Shown: positions 34,735 to 46,980, counted from the stretch's first letter. The stretch is 64,000 nucleotides of DNA from Dugong dugon (GCA_030035585.1 CM057476.1:21374501-21438500), one strand, 5' to 3'. Program-made: numbers and translations. Notes: a model not told the origin generated them from the sequence alone.

Positions 34735-35065
34735 CAGGCAGAGTCAGTGTTTTTACCCCCGTATTACAGAGAAGGAAACTGAGTCTCACTGACGTTAAAT
34801 GACTTGTCCATATTCAGGAAGGCAAAGAGACTGTTGTAAGCAAAGATTTAGAATGCCTGGGTTCAAATCCCAGCTATGCTACTTATAAGCTCTGTGACTG
34901 AGCAAGTAACCTCCACTTTCCTATTTGTAAACTAGGTAATACCAGTGCTACATTTACTGGGCTGTTGTAAGGATTAAACAAGATTATGCACGTGAAATGC
35001 TTAGGACAGCGTCTGGCACATAGTAAGCACTCCATAAATGACACCTATTACTATAATTATAACAT
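34735..35065. repeat. Two MIR remnants in opposite orientation
   Basis: A reverse MIR (GAAGGAAACTGAGTCTCACT, AATGACTTGTCCATATTCAG) ends near 34845. It is followed at once by a forward MIR (GGTTCAAATCCCAGCTATGC, AAGGATTAAACAAGATTATG, GGCACATAGTAAGCACTCCA) to about 35065. Confidence 0.75.
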
Positions 35066-36719
35066 GCTTGTTGAGTTGGGGGTGGGGTGAGAAAATAAGC
35101 GTGGCTTTCAGCATCACAGAAAATACTCTGTTGTCAGTTAGCCCATTACATCAGTCTCTGGCTGCTACGTGTGTCATTTCTTCACCAGTCTTCCTGTAGT
35201 CACAAATTTAGCGGAAATACTCTGTTGCCTGATGAAGTGACCACAGCCTTCTATCTGCTTGAGCGCATTTCTAGAGCATAGTCACTAGCAATCACTTCTC
35301 AAAAGAGAAAGCTCAAACAGTTTGTGCCTGCGATTCTGAGAAAGGAGGCCTGGAACAGCTCCCAGGAGCCTAAAGAGTGGTGGAGTTTCCCTCTGATAAT
35401 GATGTTAGAATCAGGTCAAGCAATACAGACCCTGGCTGGGCCATAAAGACTGACAGGGGCAGCTTTTCCCTCCTCCTTGGCCAAGCACCACCAATGAGGG
35501 TCCATCGTCAGAAAATCTGTCGAGGCTCTTCAGGTTTGCAGATGTGCCAAAAAGCCAGGTCACCATTCACATCTGTACACTTTATCCTCAGCTACAAACA
35601 GCAGGCACTTCAGCTGCTTTCTTGGCCACCTCAATGAGAGGGAGCCAGGCCAGACAGCATCAGAGAGATGGTCCCAGCTGTAGAGCCAATGGCCCTGCCC
35701 AAGAAACGGGAAGGCCACAGGTACTCAGAGTCTGAAAAGGCCTGTCAGGAAGGCTGGGGAGAGGAAAAAAGAAGGCTGGCTAGCCACGGGTCTGGGTCTA
35801 GGAGATCAGAAGGATGCTGGTGAGGTGCCCAACTGCACCAGCAGTTAATGACTGGGCTACTTCCCGGACGTTTGTCAGCTAGCCTCCACTGTATAGTCCC
35901 AGGCTCCAGCCTTAAATGGCTTCTTATTGTGCTAAGCACCTGAGAACTGGGCAGAAGGCTATCAGAGGCAGGATTACGGATATGGCTGCAGACATGGCAA
36001 TGGGATAGTGTAAGGAGGAGGCGAGGGGAGGAGTTTGGGCCAAACCCAGGCAATTTCTCCATTCAATATCCAGCCCCACCCTGTGACTAGGAAAACAAAG
36101 GTATGGGGGCGGGGGAGAAGAAAAGCCATTTCCTTTATTGTAACTGTAGCCCAGCTGGATAAAAGCAAGATTGGAAGAGGGCCATGAAGGATGAATTTCT
36201 TCATGGAAAGGGAAGGGTCCTGTTTCCAGCAGTCTACACTCAGATGCTCTAGACTCATCAGAGTCACAGACGAGCTAAGGTAGAAGAGACCTTCAAAGAC
36301 CATTCAGGCTGATGCCCCAAGCTCCTCCTAAACCAGGTTACTTCTGGGGTCAAAAAATATAGTCCTTACCAGCCCTGAAGATCTTCCTCCAATGTGGACA
36401 AAAGTCAGATTGACTCCAAAAAACAGCCAGTCTCCCCAGGGCAAACTACCAGGCTCCACTGGTCATCTACTTGGACTTTCTGTGGGGAAGTTCAGGAGTC
36501 AAGAGATGGGCTCCTTCAACAGTCTCTGTCTGTGACATGAAGCTGCAGATAGGGCTGATGCCCTACTTCTCCCACAGGCACGATCTTTGCTTTAATTGTG
36601 CCAGGGTAGTTCAAAGTTGCCCTTAATCCCTAAGGCTCTGTGTCAGATGACCAATGAGTATGTAATAAGAGAGATAAATGTAGGTACCTATAGATTACAA
36701 TACAACATAGTAGAAGAAT

Positions 36720-37160
36720 GACAGCTACTGACTATTAAGGGTTTTCTATGTTTCAGGTAGGACTCCCCGGGTAGTGCAAACAGTTAAGCGCTTGACTATG
36801 AACTGAAAGGTTGGTGGTTCGAACCCACCCAGGGGTGCCTTGAAAGACAGTCCTGGCAATCTGCTTCCAAAAGGTCACAGCCTTGAAAACTCCATGGAGT
36901 AGTTCTACTCTGTACATGTAGGGTTGTCATGAGTCAGAATTAGCTTGACGGCAATTAACAACACGTTTCAGGTGCTACACCAGGCACTTTATATAAGTTA
37001 TCTCATTTAATCCTCCCCAATAACCTTGTGGTATGAGTAGTAGTATTATCCCCATTTTACAGAAGCACATGGAAGTCACCGAAGGCCAGTTAATAAGCTG
37101 CAAAGCCGGAACCTGAAAACAGACAATCTCATTCTACAGCGTGCAGTTCTTATCCACCAT
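36720..37160 (-). repeat. MIR SINE remnant split by an AfroSINE
   Basis: Reverse-MIR text: ACTATTAAGGGTTTTCTATG before the SINE, then GCTACACCAGGCACTTTAT, CTCATTTAATCCTCCCCAAT and CCCCATTTTACAGAAGCAC after it. Confidence 0.8.
36759..36964 (+). mobile_element. AfroSINE subtype with target duplication
   Basis: A diverged subtype with GACTCCCCGGGTAGTGCAAA and GGTTGGTGGTTCGAACCCAC, tail GTCATGAGTCAGAATTAGCT. It is flanked by GTTTCAGGT at 36750-36758 and 36965-36973. It split an older MIR. Confidence 0.92.
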
Positions 37161-37162
37161 GC

Positions 37163-37330
37163 TGAAGGGTGGTGCAAAAGTTAAGTGCTCGGCTAGTAAC
37201 CGAAAGGTTGGTGGTCAAATCCACCCAGAATTGCCTTGGAAGAAAGGCCTGGTGATCTACTTCTGAGAGATGACAGCCATTGAAAACTCTGTGGAGCACA
37301 GTCCTACTCTAAAACACATGAGACTGCAAT
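37163..37330 (+). mobile_element. AfroSINE subtype, diverged
   Basis: Same subtype as the copy at 36.76 kb: GGGTGGTGCAAAAGTTAAGT, CTAGTAACCGAAAGGTTGGT and AAAACTCTGTGGAGCACAGT. The RTE-like tail is nearly lost. Confidence 0.8.
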
Positions 37331-38525
37331 GTCTTCTTTATGTGCATATATGTGTGGGTGGGTGGGTGTGTGGCAAGTCCAGCTCTTGCCATCCACAGCC
37401 TGTTTGCGTAACCTTGAGCAAGTGCTTTTGGTTTCAGGCCTCTCAACCTTGATGCGCAGGGGTTATACCGTACAGAAGGTGGTTCCTTCTAGTTCTGAAG
37501 TTCTTTAATTCTAGGAAAATGCATAAGTTCCAAAGACTTGTTTTACCCTGTCCTGGCTTATGGGGTGGGGGGTGGGGGGTGGGCAGGAAAAACACCAGGA
37601 ACAAATGTGACCATATGGGTTGGATGCCAAGGCAAGACCAGGTCTGGGAACTCAAAGAGTTGGGTTCTGATTCTGTCCCCTAGCTTCAGCTGTAAAATGA
37701 AAGGGATAAACAAAGGTTTGATCTATAAGGTCCCTTATAATTCTGTGCTTTGATCCTATCATAGGAAACTGGACAAAAAAGGCAGAATCACTTTCTTTGG
37801 GAAAAAAGGAGGAGGAACCAAGGCAACCAGATCCACAGAGAAGATCTGAGAGCTCTGAGTTAGAGGTGAAAGGGCAGAACAATGCTGGTTCCTCTCCAGC
37901 ACTCCTCTCAGAGGCCAGAATCTCTCCAGGCCAACTCCCCATATAGTTCCCAGGTGGAGGCAAGAGTTTACAGGTCAAATCAAATTGCTTGCTATCAGCA
38001 CAGAGGATGCTTTGGGACAAAAGCTATGTGTGGGAGCTGGAATCAACGGCATATGGTGCCTGTCTACAGTTCTGTTTCAGTCTCAGGACAGAAGCACAGT
38101 CCCATCACTTCAGTCCACTGGGGCCAGACATGCCCACCCATACTCCAGAGTGAACAGCTCCTTTCATTCCACCAACATCAAATGACTATGGGCCAGGCAC
38201 TGTTTCATGTTCCATAAAATACAAAGACAAGCTCCTACCCTTGAGGATTCCAGTCTTGTGGGGAAAAGGAATAACCATTCAGTGGGTGCCTACCATGTGC
38301 TGTTGTTCTTTTCACAACACCAAGCTGCCTCAAAACAACAATCTAAGATCTATAATAAAGTTAATAACAAAAAGCAAGAACCCAGGGAAGCACCCTGCAG
38401 TGAAGAAGAGCTAGCCGCAAACAGCCCTTAAGATGCCTGCATTATCAATAGTGCAGCTATGGGAAAGGCACCTTTTCTGGGCCCTGGTTTCCTTACCTAT
38501 GAAATGAGGGTGCTGGGCAAACCTA

Positions 38526-38697
38526 AGGAGCCCTGATGTCACAGTGGTTAAAGCAACTGAATGCTAACTGAAAGAAAGGTCAGCAGTTCAAAACCATCAG
38601 CAGTAAAAAGATGCAGCAGTCTGCTCCGGTAGACATTTACAGCCTTGGAAACCCTATGGGGTCGCTGTGAGTCAGAATCGACTTGACAGCAGTGGAG
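38526..38697 (+). mobile_element. AfroSINE (long form), internally shortened
   Basis: It has GAGCCCTGATGTCACAGTGG, AAAAAGATGCAGCAGTCTGC and GTGAGTCAGAATCGACTTGA. The CAGTTCTACTCTGTCC segment is missing. It lies about 270 bp from LIMK2 exon 2, in intron 2. Confidence 0.88.
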
Positions 38698-38969
38698 AGG
38701 GTAGGCAACCCTGGGCAGGGCTCCTCCCATTCCCCCACCCTGCCTCCAGTTGCACCTGGCCCATTTGTGGCTCCTCCCCCATCGAGGGTCATGTTAAACT
38801 GGCCTCATAGAGGTCACACCTGAGGTTTGCCCAGTATTCTCAGCACGTTCCTTTCCCCCAAGTGAGGCTGAAATTCTCAAGTCAGAAGTTTGTTTCTGTA
38901 TTTGCCAGAACGTGAACTAGGGCCTGGACTGCAGTGCACTGGGAAAGACAGGAGGACAGGCCAACTTAC

Positions 38970-39069
38970 CGAAAGCAAGAACTGTGCCAGGCTTCATTGA
39001 CAGTCCTGTACAACCTCTGGCTGGGAGTGACATGGTCCCCACAACCCCGACACCTCCAGGAATCTTCAC
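38970..39069 (-). CDS. LIMK2: LIMK2 exon 2 (first half of LIM1)
   Basis: This 100-nt exon has acceptor TGTGCAG|GTGAAG and donor CTTTCG|GTAAGT. It encodes residues 6-39, G-E-D-S-W-R-C-R-G-C-G-D-H and onward to the C-F-R at its end. It supplies the first zinc ligands of LIM1: Cys12, Cys15, His34 and Cys37. The exon begins in phase 1 and ends two bases into the Arg39 codon. It lies about 11.3 kb downstream of exon 1a. The LIMK2b first exon at 20.0 kb ends in the same phase with the same F-R residues and so can substitute for it. The E-A-W-H-S-S stretch is the same as mouse LIMK2 as I remember it. Confidence 0.95.
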
Positions 39070-39779
39070 CTGCACACAAAACCAAGAGGTTGAGGCCCAA
39101 AGAAGGGGAAAGAGGCAGGATTCCTATCATGTAATATAAGACTAAGCCACTGAATCTCATATTGAAGGAATCACATCTGACTGTGCTAGAAGGCCAATTC
39201 TCTCCTCTACAAGATTTCTGGTAAGCACTTCTCCAGCCTCTGCTCACCAACCCAGGGCCAGGGAATTTATGGCTTCAACAATAGTCTCATGCCATTTTTT
39301 TCAAAAAAGCTGATTATGCCTTTTTTCTACTGAGATAAAACCTGCCTTTTCTTAGAACTTTTAGCCCTTGCTTATAGCTCTGGATAGAAGAAATGAGCAG
39401 GGTCTCCCACTTTTCAATGTCGGCTCTCCCTACAACTATTCCTAGCTAGCCTCCAGACACTTCTCTTCTCTGAGTTAAACATGTTATTGCCTTTTACTAT
39501 TCCTCAAAAGCCCTGGTTTTCAGATCTTCCGTCATCTAGTCCAGGAGCTCATTCATTCAACCAACATCATGGGTCCTCTTGATGCAAAGCTCTACATTGG
39601 GGACTGTTGGATAACAACATCCCTGGCCTCAAGGAGCTCTTCCTCAAGGAGCAAATCCATTGGGAAAGAACCACTCTTCCAGATTGTAATTTTTCACTTA
39701 CGTGTTATTTCAGAAGTAGAAGCAAAGTGCTGTCATAGCTCAGAGAAAAAACAGTTAAGGGTATGGAAAGGAAAGAACA

Positions 39780-40080
39780 AACATTTATTGAACACCTCCT
39801 ATATGCCAAGAACTGTGCTATGTTCTGTTATAGACTCAATCTCATTTAATTCTCAAAATAATCCTGTGAGGTAGGTATTATTATATATCAGCATGGGGAA
39901 TGCTTTGAGACATGGTATTATCATTATGTCAGCATGAGGAATGCTTCGAGACATGGTGTTATTATACTCGTTTAATGCATGAGGGAACCAAAACTCGGGT
40001 GCGGGCATGGTGGGGGAATAGGTAAAGTGGCAGATCTATCATTCAAACTCAGGTCTGGCTCATTCTAAAGCCCATGCTCT
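39780..40080 (-). repeat. MIR SINE remnant with internal duplication
   Basis: Reverse-MIR text (TATGCCAAGAACTGTGCTAT, CTCATTTAATTCTCAAAATA, GAGGTAGGTATTATTA) carries a tandem duplication of about 45 bp. GCATGGGGAATGCTTTGAGA at about 39891 is repeated as GCATGAGGAATGCTTCGAGA at about 39932. Confidence 0.75.
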
Positions 40081-41410
40081 TTCCATTCCACCTTAGGTAG
40101 TTCCTGCTAATACCAACTAGGGGAACCAGGAAAGTCTTGTAAAGGAAGCTGACACTTGAGCTGAGCCTTGAAAGATGGGGAAGATTTAACAAAGACTGAG
40201 AAAGGACAGGGAAGGGCTGTGCAGATGGAACGATCTGCATGGGCAAAAAACACAGACCATGCCCCTCCAAAAGGAAGATGCTTGGAACAAAGAACAATTC
40301 TCCTGGCATGGCTCAGATGCCAACTTCTTGAAATAAAGAGGGCAGCTAAGATCAAGCCATGGTACCTGACTCAGCCCTAGAAAGTGGGACAGGCTTGTTA
40401 CAAGACTCTCTTGTGCACGCCATGTATGCAGCTTTGTTCTTTCTGGATAACTCCAGACTGGCGATGGGCACAGTGACAGTCACCAAACCCCATTTCACAG
40501 ACACAGTGGCCATGAATAGACAATCACGGCTCAGGGCACTTCAAGATTGCTCAGCAGCATTCCAGGGCAGTCAGTGTACAGACAGCTGTCCTCCTCATAC
40601 CCTGGTGGAGAGTTCAACAAGCTGGCAGAAGACTTTAAGATAGCCCCTCAACCCGGCTGCTCCTCTCCTCTTGTTCCACAGTGACAAGACACAGATAACC
40701 AACACGCATTCCTCCCAGATCTGAAATTCTCAAACTCTCGAGAGGGATCTTTTTCTTTTTGACTTTTGGGTGTCAGGGTGGTAGTGGCCACAGCATGAGC
40801 CATCATCCTCATAGACTCCAAGGCAGAAAGCCTGAGAAACTGACTCAGGCTCAGGCCGAGTTATAGACAACAGAAGAGATAATTAGAGAGTTTTTAATAA
40901 ACACACCATCAAACAGACATCCAGCTGAATCTCCCCAGTTCTGGAGGTACCTGTCTACAACATTTTTGGAACTCTTACATAAAAGGGCTTTCAAGTCAGT
41001 GAGCTGCCGTGCCCCACCCCACCCCAGCAAATCTCATCAGAGACACACCTCACTTCTTGTTTTTACTTTTTAACCCGAGAAGAATATTCTCTAACCTGAC
41101 CACCCACTTACTCAACAACATAACATCTTGGCTCATGACTGACTTCTGGCTGTTTCCAAAACTCAGAAAGGATCAGGACTTTCTACTATGAGGAAATTCA
41201 AGGTAACCTGGTATTGCCACACTCTCCAGAGCCTGCCCTGCTTTCTCTGGTCTTGAGAAACTCAAAATCATTCAATCAACACCTAGTTAGCATCTGCTCT
41301 GTGCTGAACACTAGGAGTACAAAATCAAGAACCTGAGGCAGGAATCCAAATGCGTCACACATTATTTAAGTTGGCCATCTCTTGAACTAGTCCACCAGCT
41401 CCAAAGGACT

Positions 41411-41766
41411 CAAAGGACTGTTGTTGCCGTCAGCTGTCCTTCAGTCAGCCCCCAACTCATGAAGATCCCATGTACAACGGAAAGAAACGCTGTCCAACCC
41501 TGTACCATCCCCATGACCAGTTGTAGATTGGACTGCTGTGATCCACAGAATATTCACTGGCTGATTTTCAGAAGCAGACTGCCAGGCCTTTCTTCCTTTT
41601 CTGTCTTAGTCTGGAAGCTCCGCTGAAACCTGTTCAGCATCATAATAACACGCAAGACTCCACTGACAGATGGGTGGTGGCTGCACCTGTGGTGCACTGG
41701 CTAGGAATCGAACCAGGGTCTCCCACATGGAAGGCAAGAATTCTATCACTTAACAACTACTGCACC
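41411..41766 (-). mobile_element. Long tRNA-derived SINE with RTE-like tail (first of a stacked trio)
   Basis: Read on the minus strand it starts GGAGGGTGCAGTAGTTGTTA and has the B-box-like GGTTCGATTCC. Inside is GGCAGTCTGCTTCTGAAAAT, and it ends in text like the RTE 3' end (CGTTTCTTTCCGTTGTACAT). It is about 150 bp longer than the common AfroSINE, so it is a distinct variant. It is flanked by CTCCAAAGGACT at 41399-41410 and 41767-41778. Confidence 0.8.
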
Positions 41767-41778
41767 CTCCAAAGGACT

Positions 41779-41923
41779 ACACATTGTTGTTGAATCTATT
41801 CCGACTCACAGCAACCCTACAGAGTAGAACTGCCCCACAGGTTTCCAAGGAGCAGCTGGTGGTTTCAAACTGCCAACCTTTTGGTTAGCAGCCAAGCTCT
41901 TACCCACCATGCCACCAGGGCTC
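41779..41923 (-). mobile_element. AfroSINE (short form, second of a stacked trio)
   Basis: It has CTATTCCGACTCACAGCAAC, GGTTTCCAAGGAGCAGCTGG and CCATGCCACCAGGGCTC. It is flanked by CTCCAAAGGACT at 41767-41778 and 41924-41935. Confidence 0.93.
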
Positions 41924-41935
41924 CTCCAAAGGACT

Positions 41936-42120
41936 GAAAAAAAAAACAAAAAACAAAAAACAAAAAACCCCATTGCTGTTGAGTCAATTCTGACTCATAG
42001 CAACCCTACAGGACAGAGCAGAACTGCTCCATAGGGTTTCCAAGGAGCAACTGGTGGATTCACACTGCTGACCTTCTGGTTAGCAGCCATAGCTCTTAAC
42101 CACTATGCCACCAGGGTTTC
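41936..42120 (-). mobile_element. AfroSINE (short form, third of a stacked trio)
   Basis: A full copy with its A/CA-rich tail (AAAACAAAAAACAAAAAAC), then TTCTGACTCATAGCAACCCT and ACTATGCCACCAGGGTTTC. It is flanked by CTCCAAAGGACT at 41924-41935 and 42121-42132. Confidence 0.94.
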
Positions 42121-42695
42121 CTCCAAAGGACTAGGGGAACCAAATCTGGCCCCTGGCCTACTACAGTCCCTAAATAAACATTTATTGAAGGAGGGAATGG
42201 CCCTCCACAAGGTGGCCCCAAAGAACTTTTCTCTCTCATCATCCCTTACAGAGAGAGTCCCTGGTTTCATGTTGATCTGCTTTTTGTTCCTGCCACACAT
42301 TCAGGTTCTTACATCCTGACATTCACACCTCAAGCTCTTCTCTACATTTAGGATACTTAATCAAACTTCTACCCTTCCTTGATGGTCCCCCAAAGGCAGG
42401 CAGTGTTCGTTTCCACTTTGTCTACACCAGTTTTATATCATTTGTTCCGTAATTACAGTTCACCGTGCGTGTTTTCTGTCTCCTTCAGCCTTCCTACCTA
42501 GCTCTGAGGGGTAAGGATCCCATCTTGGTCATCTTTGTATCTCTAAGGCCCTGGTACAGAACAGACAATCCTTTGTGTGGCAAATCCAACTGAGAAGGGC
42601 TGCCAGCTTTAAAGGTAATTTCCAAAGAGAAGCTGCACTAGTCGGCAGGGATGATTCCACTAGAGTTAAGTGTTCTGGCTCCCAGGGTTACTACT

Positions 42696-42896
42696 GTTGT
42701 TAGGTGCTGTTGAGTTAATTTTGACTCATAGTGACCCCATGTGACAGAGCAGAACTACCCCACAGGGTTTTCTAGGCTGTAATCTTTACGGGAGCAGACT
42801 GCCAGGTCTTTCTCTGTGGAGCCGCAGGGTGAGTTTGAATTGCCAATCTTCTGGTTAATAGCTGAGCGCTTAACCGTTGCGCTACCAGGGCTCCTT
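42696..42896 (-). mobile_element. AfroSINE (long form) with target duplication
   Basis: It has TTTTGACTCATAGTGACCCC, GGAGCAGACTGCCAGGTCTT and CGTTGCGCTACCAGGGCTCC. It is flanked by CCAGGGTTACTACT (42682-42695) and CCAGGGTGACTACT (42897-42910). Confidence 0.93.
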
Positions 42897-44599
42897 CCAG
42901 GGTGACTACTTATGGACAAAGTCTCATGTAGCCGCGCAGGCCTCAGTCTGTTACGCATCCGCTATTTTTCTGTTAGAAACTATCTGAGCCAGGATATTCA
43001 CCCAGAGTCCTCAGCTTCCCAAGCCAACATTCTCTTCAATAGAACACTCTGGGCCTTCTCAGCTTCTTCATAGTCCTGAGGGTGGAGGATCCTAATTCTC
43101 CTCCAACCTTTACTCTGGGAAATATAAGAGAAAGATAATACTGTGAAGTCTTGGAGATTTCTGTGAGGCCCAAAGGAAGACTAATCGGGAGTCCATTCTA
43201 TCTGCCTGGAAAGTTCTTCAGGAAAATTCCTCATTGTACAGGCTGTTCACCCTATCTCTGGACAATGTTTACCTCTCATATTTGCAGACTTATCAACAGT
43301 GGCTACTGATCGTCAGAGTCTAGAAAGGGAGCTTGACTAAGTAAATGTTCACAGCAGTCTCAAACAAGGGGCCTTTATCAGGTGGTTAGTAATCAGAAAA
43401 CTGACCTACACCTTACTGGAATTTATTGGTTTTAACAGGTAGCAGATGTGCAATGAAAACTAGGTGAGAATTGTAACAAATGGCTTATTACAAAGGTTCT
43501 CACCTTCAGGATCTTCTGAATCCTGGTATAAAATATATCAGTTTATATATGCTTCTCTCTCCCAGCTTAATAACTGGTGATGTGACTGTCTTATCAGTGA
43601 ACCCATGGGGGCAGGCACTAGGATGGCAGAATGGTAAGGCTGGAAGGACCTTTAAATATCATCTAATCTAATCCAACTTTTTCATTTTTTTGAAAGAAAA
43701 ATGGATTTAGGGGGACCGAGTTGCCCAACCATCAAAAAAACTAGTGAAAGCCACTGGTCCAGGAGGAACTAAAGCCCATGTTCTGAGACTACCAGGCTAG
43801 TTGCACTCTATTACCCCAAGCAGCCTCAGGGAAGTTGAGACTTGCTCAAGACCACACAGCTACTCAGGGGAAGGGATTGACCTGGTACTCCAGCTCAGCC
43901 AATGCTTTTCCCACAACACTCCAATATTCATCTTAAACGTGGTCTAAGAGCTAGGTTGCCAAGCTTCAAAGTGGCAAAAAATCTCCAAGCACTGAGCTCA
44001 TGAGACCACAGTGCTAGCCTGAACCAACATGCATAGATCCTATCTTTCATTTGAGAAAAATCGTTGATGCTTCTCACATTCCACCACACAATGAGAACCA
44101 GGAAAAATCCCAGTCAGTGTAGTGCAGCATAAAACAAGTATGGTAACCACTGTGTCCCCTGGGAACTGATGGGTTAGGTGTATAAATCTGGAACAAAGCA
44201 GGAAGCAGAAGGGCAGGGCAGCAGCTGGTGGGGAACAGCCAAGAGAGGAAAGATCACATTTTAATAAAGTGGCTACCAATAAGACTAACACAATGATTAA
44301 CATTCCTCTAGATAAGCTCCCACGTGTCCCAAAGGGCTCTCCTCCTCACTAGCTTACCAAATATTACTAAAGGGAGTGTCTCTGGAAAAAAAAAATAAAA
44401 TAAACTAAGGAGCTTCTAAACTCTGGCTCTTAGATTCTTCCTTGTAAAAAGAGGAATCAAATGATTCCTTCCAGCTCTGTGAGTCGTGACACCAAACCAG
44501 CAGTCTCTCATTTTCAGGTAAGACAGACACCAGTATCTCAGAAGGTTTCATTCTTGCTGTTGTTCTCTTCTGCCTGTTGTTCTCTTCTGCCCTTCCTTA

Positions 44600-44762
44600 A
44601 ACCCACTGTCGTCAAGTTGATTTTGACTCATAGCGACCCTATAGGACAGGGTAGAACTGTCCCATATGGTTTCCAAGAAGCGGATGGTAGATTCGAACTG
44701 CCGACCTTTTGGTTAGCCGCCATAGCTCGCTGTAGCTCTTAACCACTGTGCCACCAGGGCTC
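44600..44762 (-). mobile_element. AfroSINE (short form) with target duplication
   Basis: It has GATTTTGACTCATAGCGACC, GGTTTCCAAGAAGCGGATGG and CTGTGCCACCAGGGCTC. It is flanked by exact 13-bp CTGCCCTTCCTTA at 44587-44599 and 44763-44775. A small TAGCTCGCTGTAGCTC duplication lies in the head. Confidence 0.95.
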
Positions 44763-44814
44763 CTGCCCTTCCTTAGTTTTACTACGAAAAATGTATGAGG
44801 AGCAAGTAAAAGAA

Positions 44815-45020
44815 CTTGACCTGGGTTTGAATCCTGGCTCTGTCACTGTTTGCTTCTGTGTCCTTGGGCAAATTGTTTAACCTCTCTGAGCTAGTTTCCC
44901 AATCTTTAAAAAGAGTATAATACCACCTACCTCACAGGATTACCAAGAGGATTAAAAGGAATAACATAATGGATGTGAAAATACCTGCTGCAGTGCCTGG
45001 CACTTAATTGGCAATTGCTT
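44815..45020 (+). repeat. MIR SINE remnant
   Basis: MIR order: CTGGGTTTGAATCCTGGCTC, CCTTGGGCAAATTGTTTAAC and TGCAGTGCCTGGCACTTAAT. Confidence 0.85.
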
Positions 45021-45514
45021 CGTGCATACCTTTTCTTTCTTCCTTCTTGAACATGTCGGAGGCTGGCTGGGGAAAAGGTTGAGCTGAATACACTATCTCT
45101 AACATCTGAAGGAAACATTTTCACAACAACATCAGCAAACTTTTTCTATGTACTCATGTGCAAAGCACAGACTAGGCCAGGAACTGCTGGGGCCCTTGGT
45201 GAGTATTCACGAAGTCTGAGGGACAGGGATAGGTTCAGAAATTACACTCATCGGAGACAGACAAACCAGGTGCTGGGCGTGGGGCAAGCACAGTACAGTA
45301 ATACGATACGCTGTAGAGAAATAAATGAGACAGATGGTTCCTGTGGCATTCCAGCCACCCAGGTTCTCACTTTCAACCATAAATTTACTAAGCTGTGAAT
45401 GAGTAGGCATTTTCTTATCCGGGGGAAGGCCTGCAAAGAATCTCTTTATCAGAACCAGCTCATATATTTCCATATGGCGGTTCTCTCCCAGTTTTGTTAA
45501 TGATAGGAAAAGAA

Positions 45515-45745
45515 AACAGAACTACTCTGAGTCCTTACAATGTGCCAGGCAGTGTCCTAAGCACTATGCAAGGATGAACTAACTTAATACAAAGATCCTA
45601 TAAAGTAAGGACTAGTGTTGAAAGACTATTAACTGTTCCCATTTGACTGAAGAGGAAACTGAAATGCTCAGCTAATGTGTTAGAGCTGGAATTACAGCCT
45701 GGGTCTCCAAGACTCCAAAGCCTATGTTCTCAACTACTTTTTAGA
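45515..45745 (-). repeat. MIR SINE remnant
   Basis: Reverse-MIR order: CAATGTGCCAGGCAGTGTCC, TAAGCACTATGCAAGGATGA and GAAGAGGAAACTGAAATGC. Confidence 0.8.
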
Positions 45746-46980
45746 CTTTCCTTCCCAGAAAAATAAATTACAGGCAGAAACACCTGACAAAATAGAAACC
45801 TAGGGTGGATGCTCAAGGAATACTTTAATGGAACCAGGCAATGGTTTCACGTTCTAGTTGCTGTTGGATATAAATTAATAGGTAAGAGTCTAACTCTTGC
45901 TAAGTATAAAAGAAGGTCAAAGGTGAGAAAAAAGAGAGAGAGGAATCAGAACCTTGTAAGAAAATGCCACAGCTCCAGGCCCTCACTGGCATGCCAAAGT
46001 GAGGCTAAGGGTGGTCCCCCTCTGCCCCCAGCAGTGCCACTGAGCCCCAACTCCCCCCAGGTTGCACTGACGAGAAGTCAGTCCCGGGCTGGGAATCAGC
46101 TCAGCCTCCAGAAGATGAAGAAAACCCACCCTAAGTGTATGAAAGCCTAACACAGCTCCTTGAACATGACGGGTTTCCATCCAACTTTGAAACCTTCTGG
46201 TTTTCTCATACTCTACCCTGCTTCCTCCATTCCATACCCAATGACTTCTCCATGACACAATGCATCTCTCACTGGTTGCTGCCTTCTTCTCCATTTCTAC
46301 TACCCACACCCCAGCCCAAGGCTCACTGTACCCACCTCTACCTCCAGATTGGTGCCCTGCCTCACCGTTGTCTAGTCCATCCTACTCACTAGTGCCAGAT
46401 AATATTCTAAAAGCAATATGCCCACGTCTTGAATCTTCCTGCCTCTAAATGTCTGATCTCTGCTGCAGACCGGAAAATTCCACAAACCTCAGCCTGGCAG
46501 TTAAAGCCCTCCACAGTCTGGCTTTACTCACCCGCTCAGTCTTACCTTCCCTTTCCTATGACCCCCACCACCACCACCTCTCAATCCGCAGCTCTACCAC
46601 ACATATCAATTTACCATCCCTTATGACTCTGAAACTTGCCTACCTTCGTACCCTACTCACAGTTTCTCTGCTACCACAATATCATCACCCCTTCCCTTTT
46701 TTTAACCTATCTAAGACTTCTCAAATCTTACCTCCTCCATGAAGCATTCCCTAACCAAATGTGGCAGTCATCTTGGACTCCTTGCTGTTCTTCAAACATG
46801 CCAAGCAAATTCCCCAGCTCGGGGCCCTTTGCTCATTCTCTTTTATTCTCTGTCTGGAATGTTCTTTTCCCAGATATCCACATGGCTCACTCCCTTGCTC
46901 CATTTCTCTGCTCAGATGTCACTAACCAGAGGCCTCCCTGACTACTCACTGCTCCTACATCACCACTCCCTATCGCCTTA

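Larger units (their letters stand above)
9308..38969 (-). other. LIMK2: LIMK2 intron 2
   Basis: This 29.7-kb intron has donor GTAAGT and acceptor TTGCCTTCCAG. Apart from exon 1b at 20.0 kb and the repeats listed separately, I see no gene. The repeat-poor stretches are about 11.2-13.1, 16.6-20.9, 22.7-24.9 and 28.2-29.3 kb. The part at 23.4-23.8 kb holds RUNX-like TGTGGTT, GATA-like TGATAAG and an E-box CAGCTG within 300 bp, a weak hint of an enhancer. Confidence 0.85.

Noticed and set aside
41411-41766. tRNA-like sequence with a B box (GGTTCGATTCC)
   Set aside because: It is the tRNA-derived head of a SINE. There is no intact cloverleaf, and it is followed by an RTE-like tail and target duplications.
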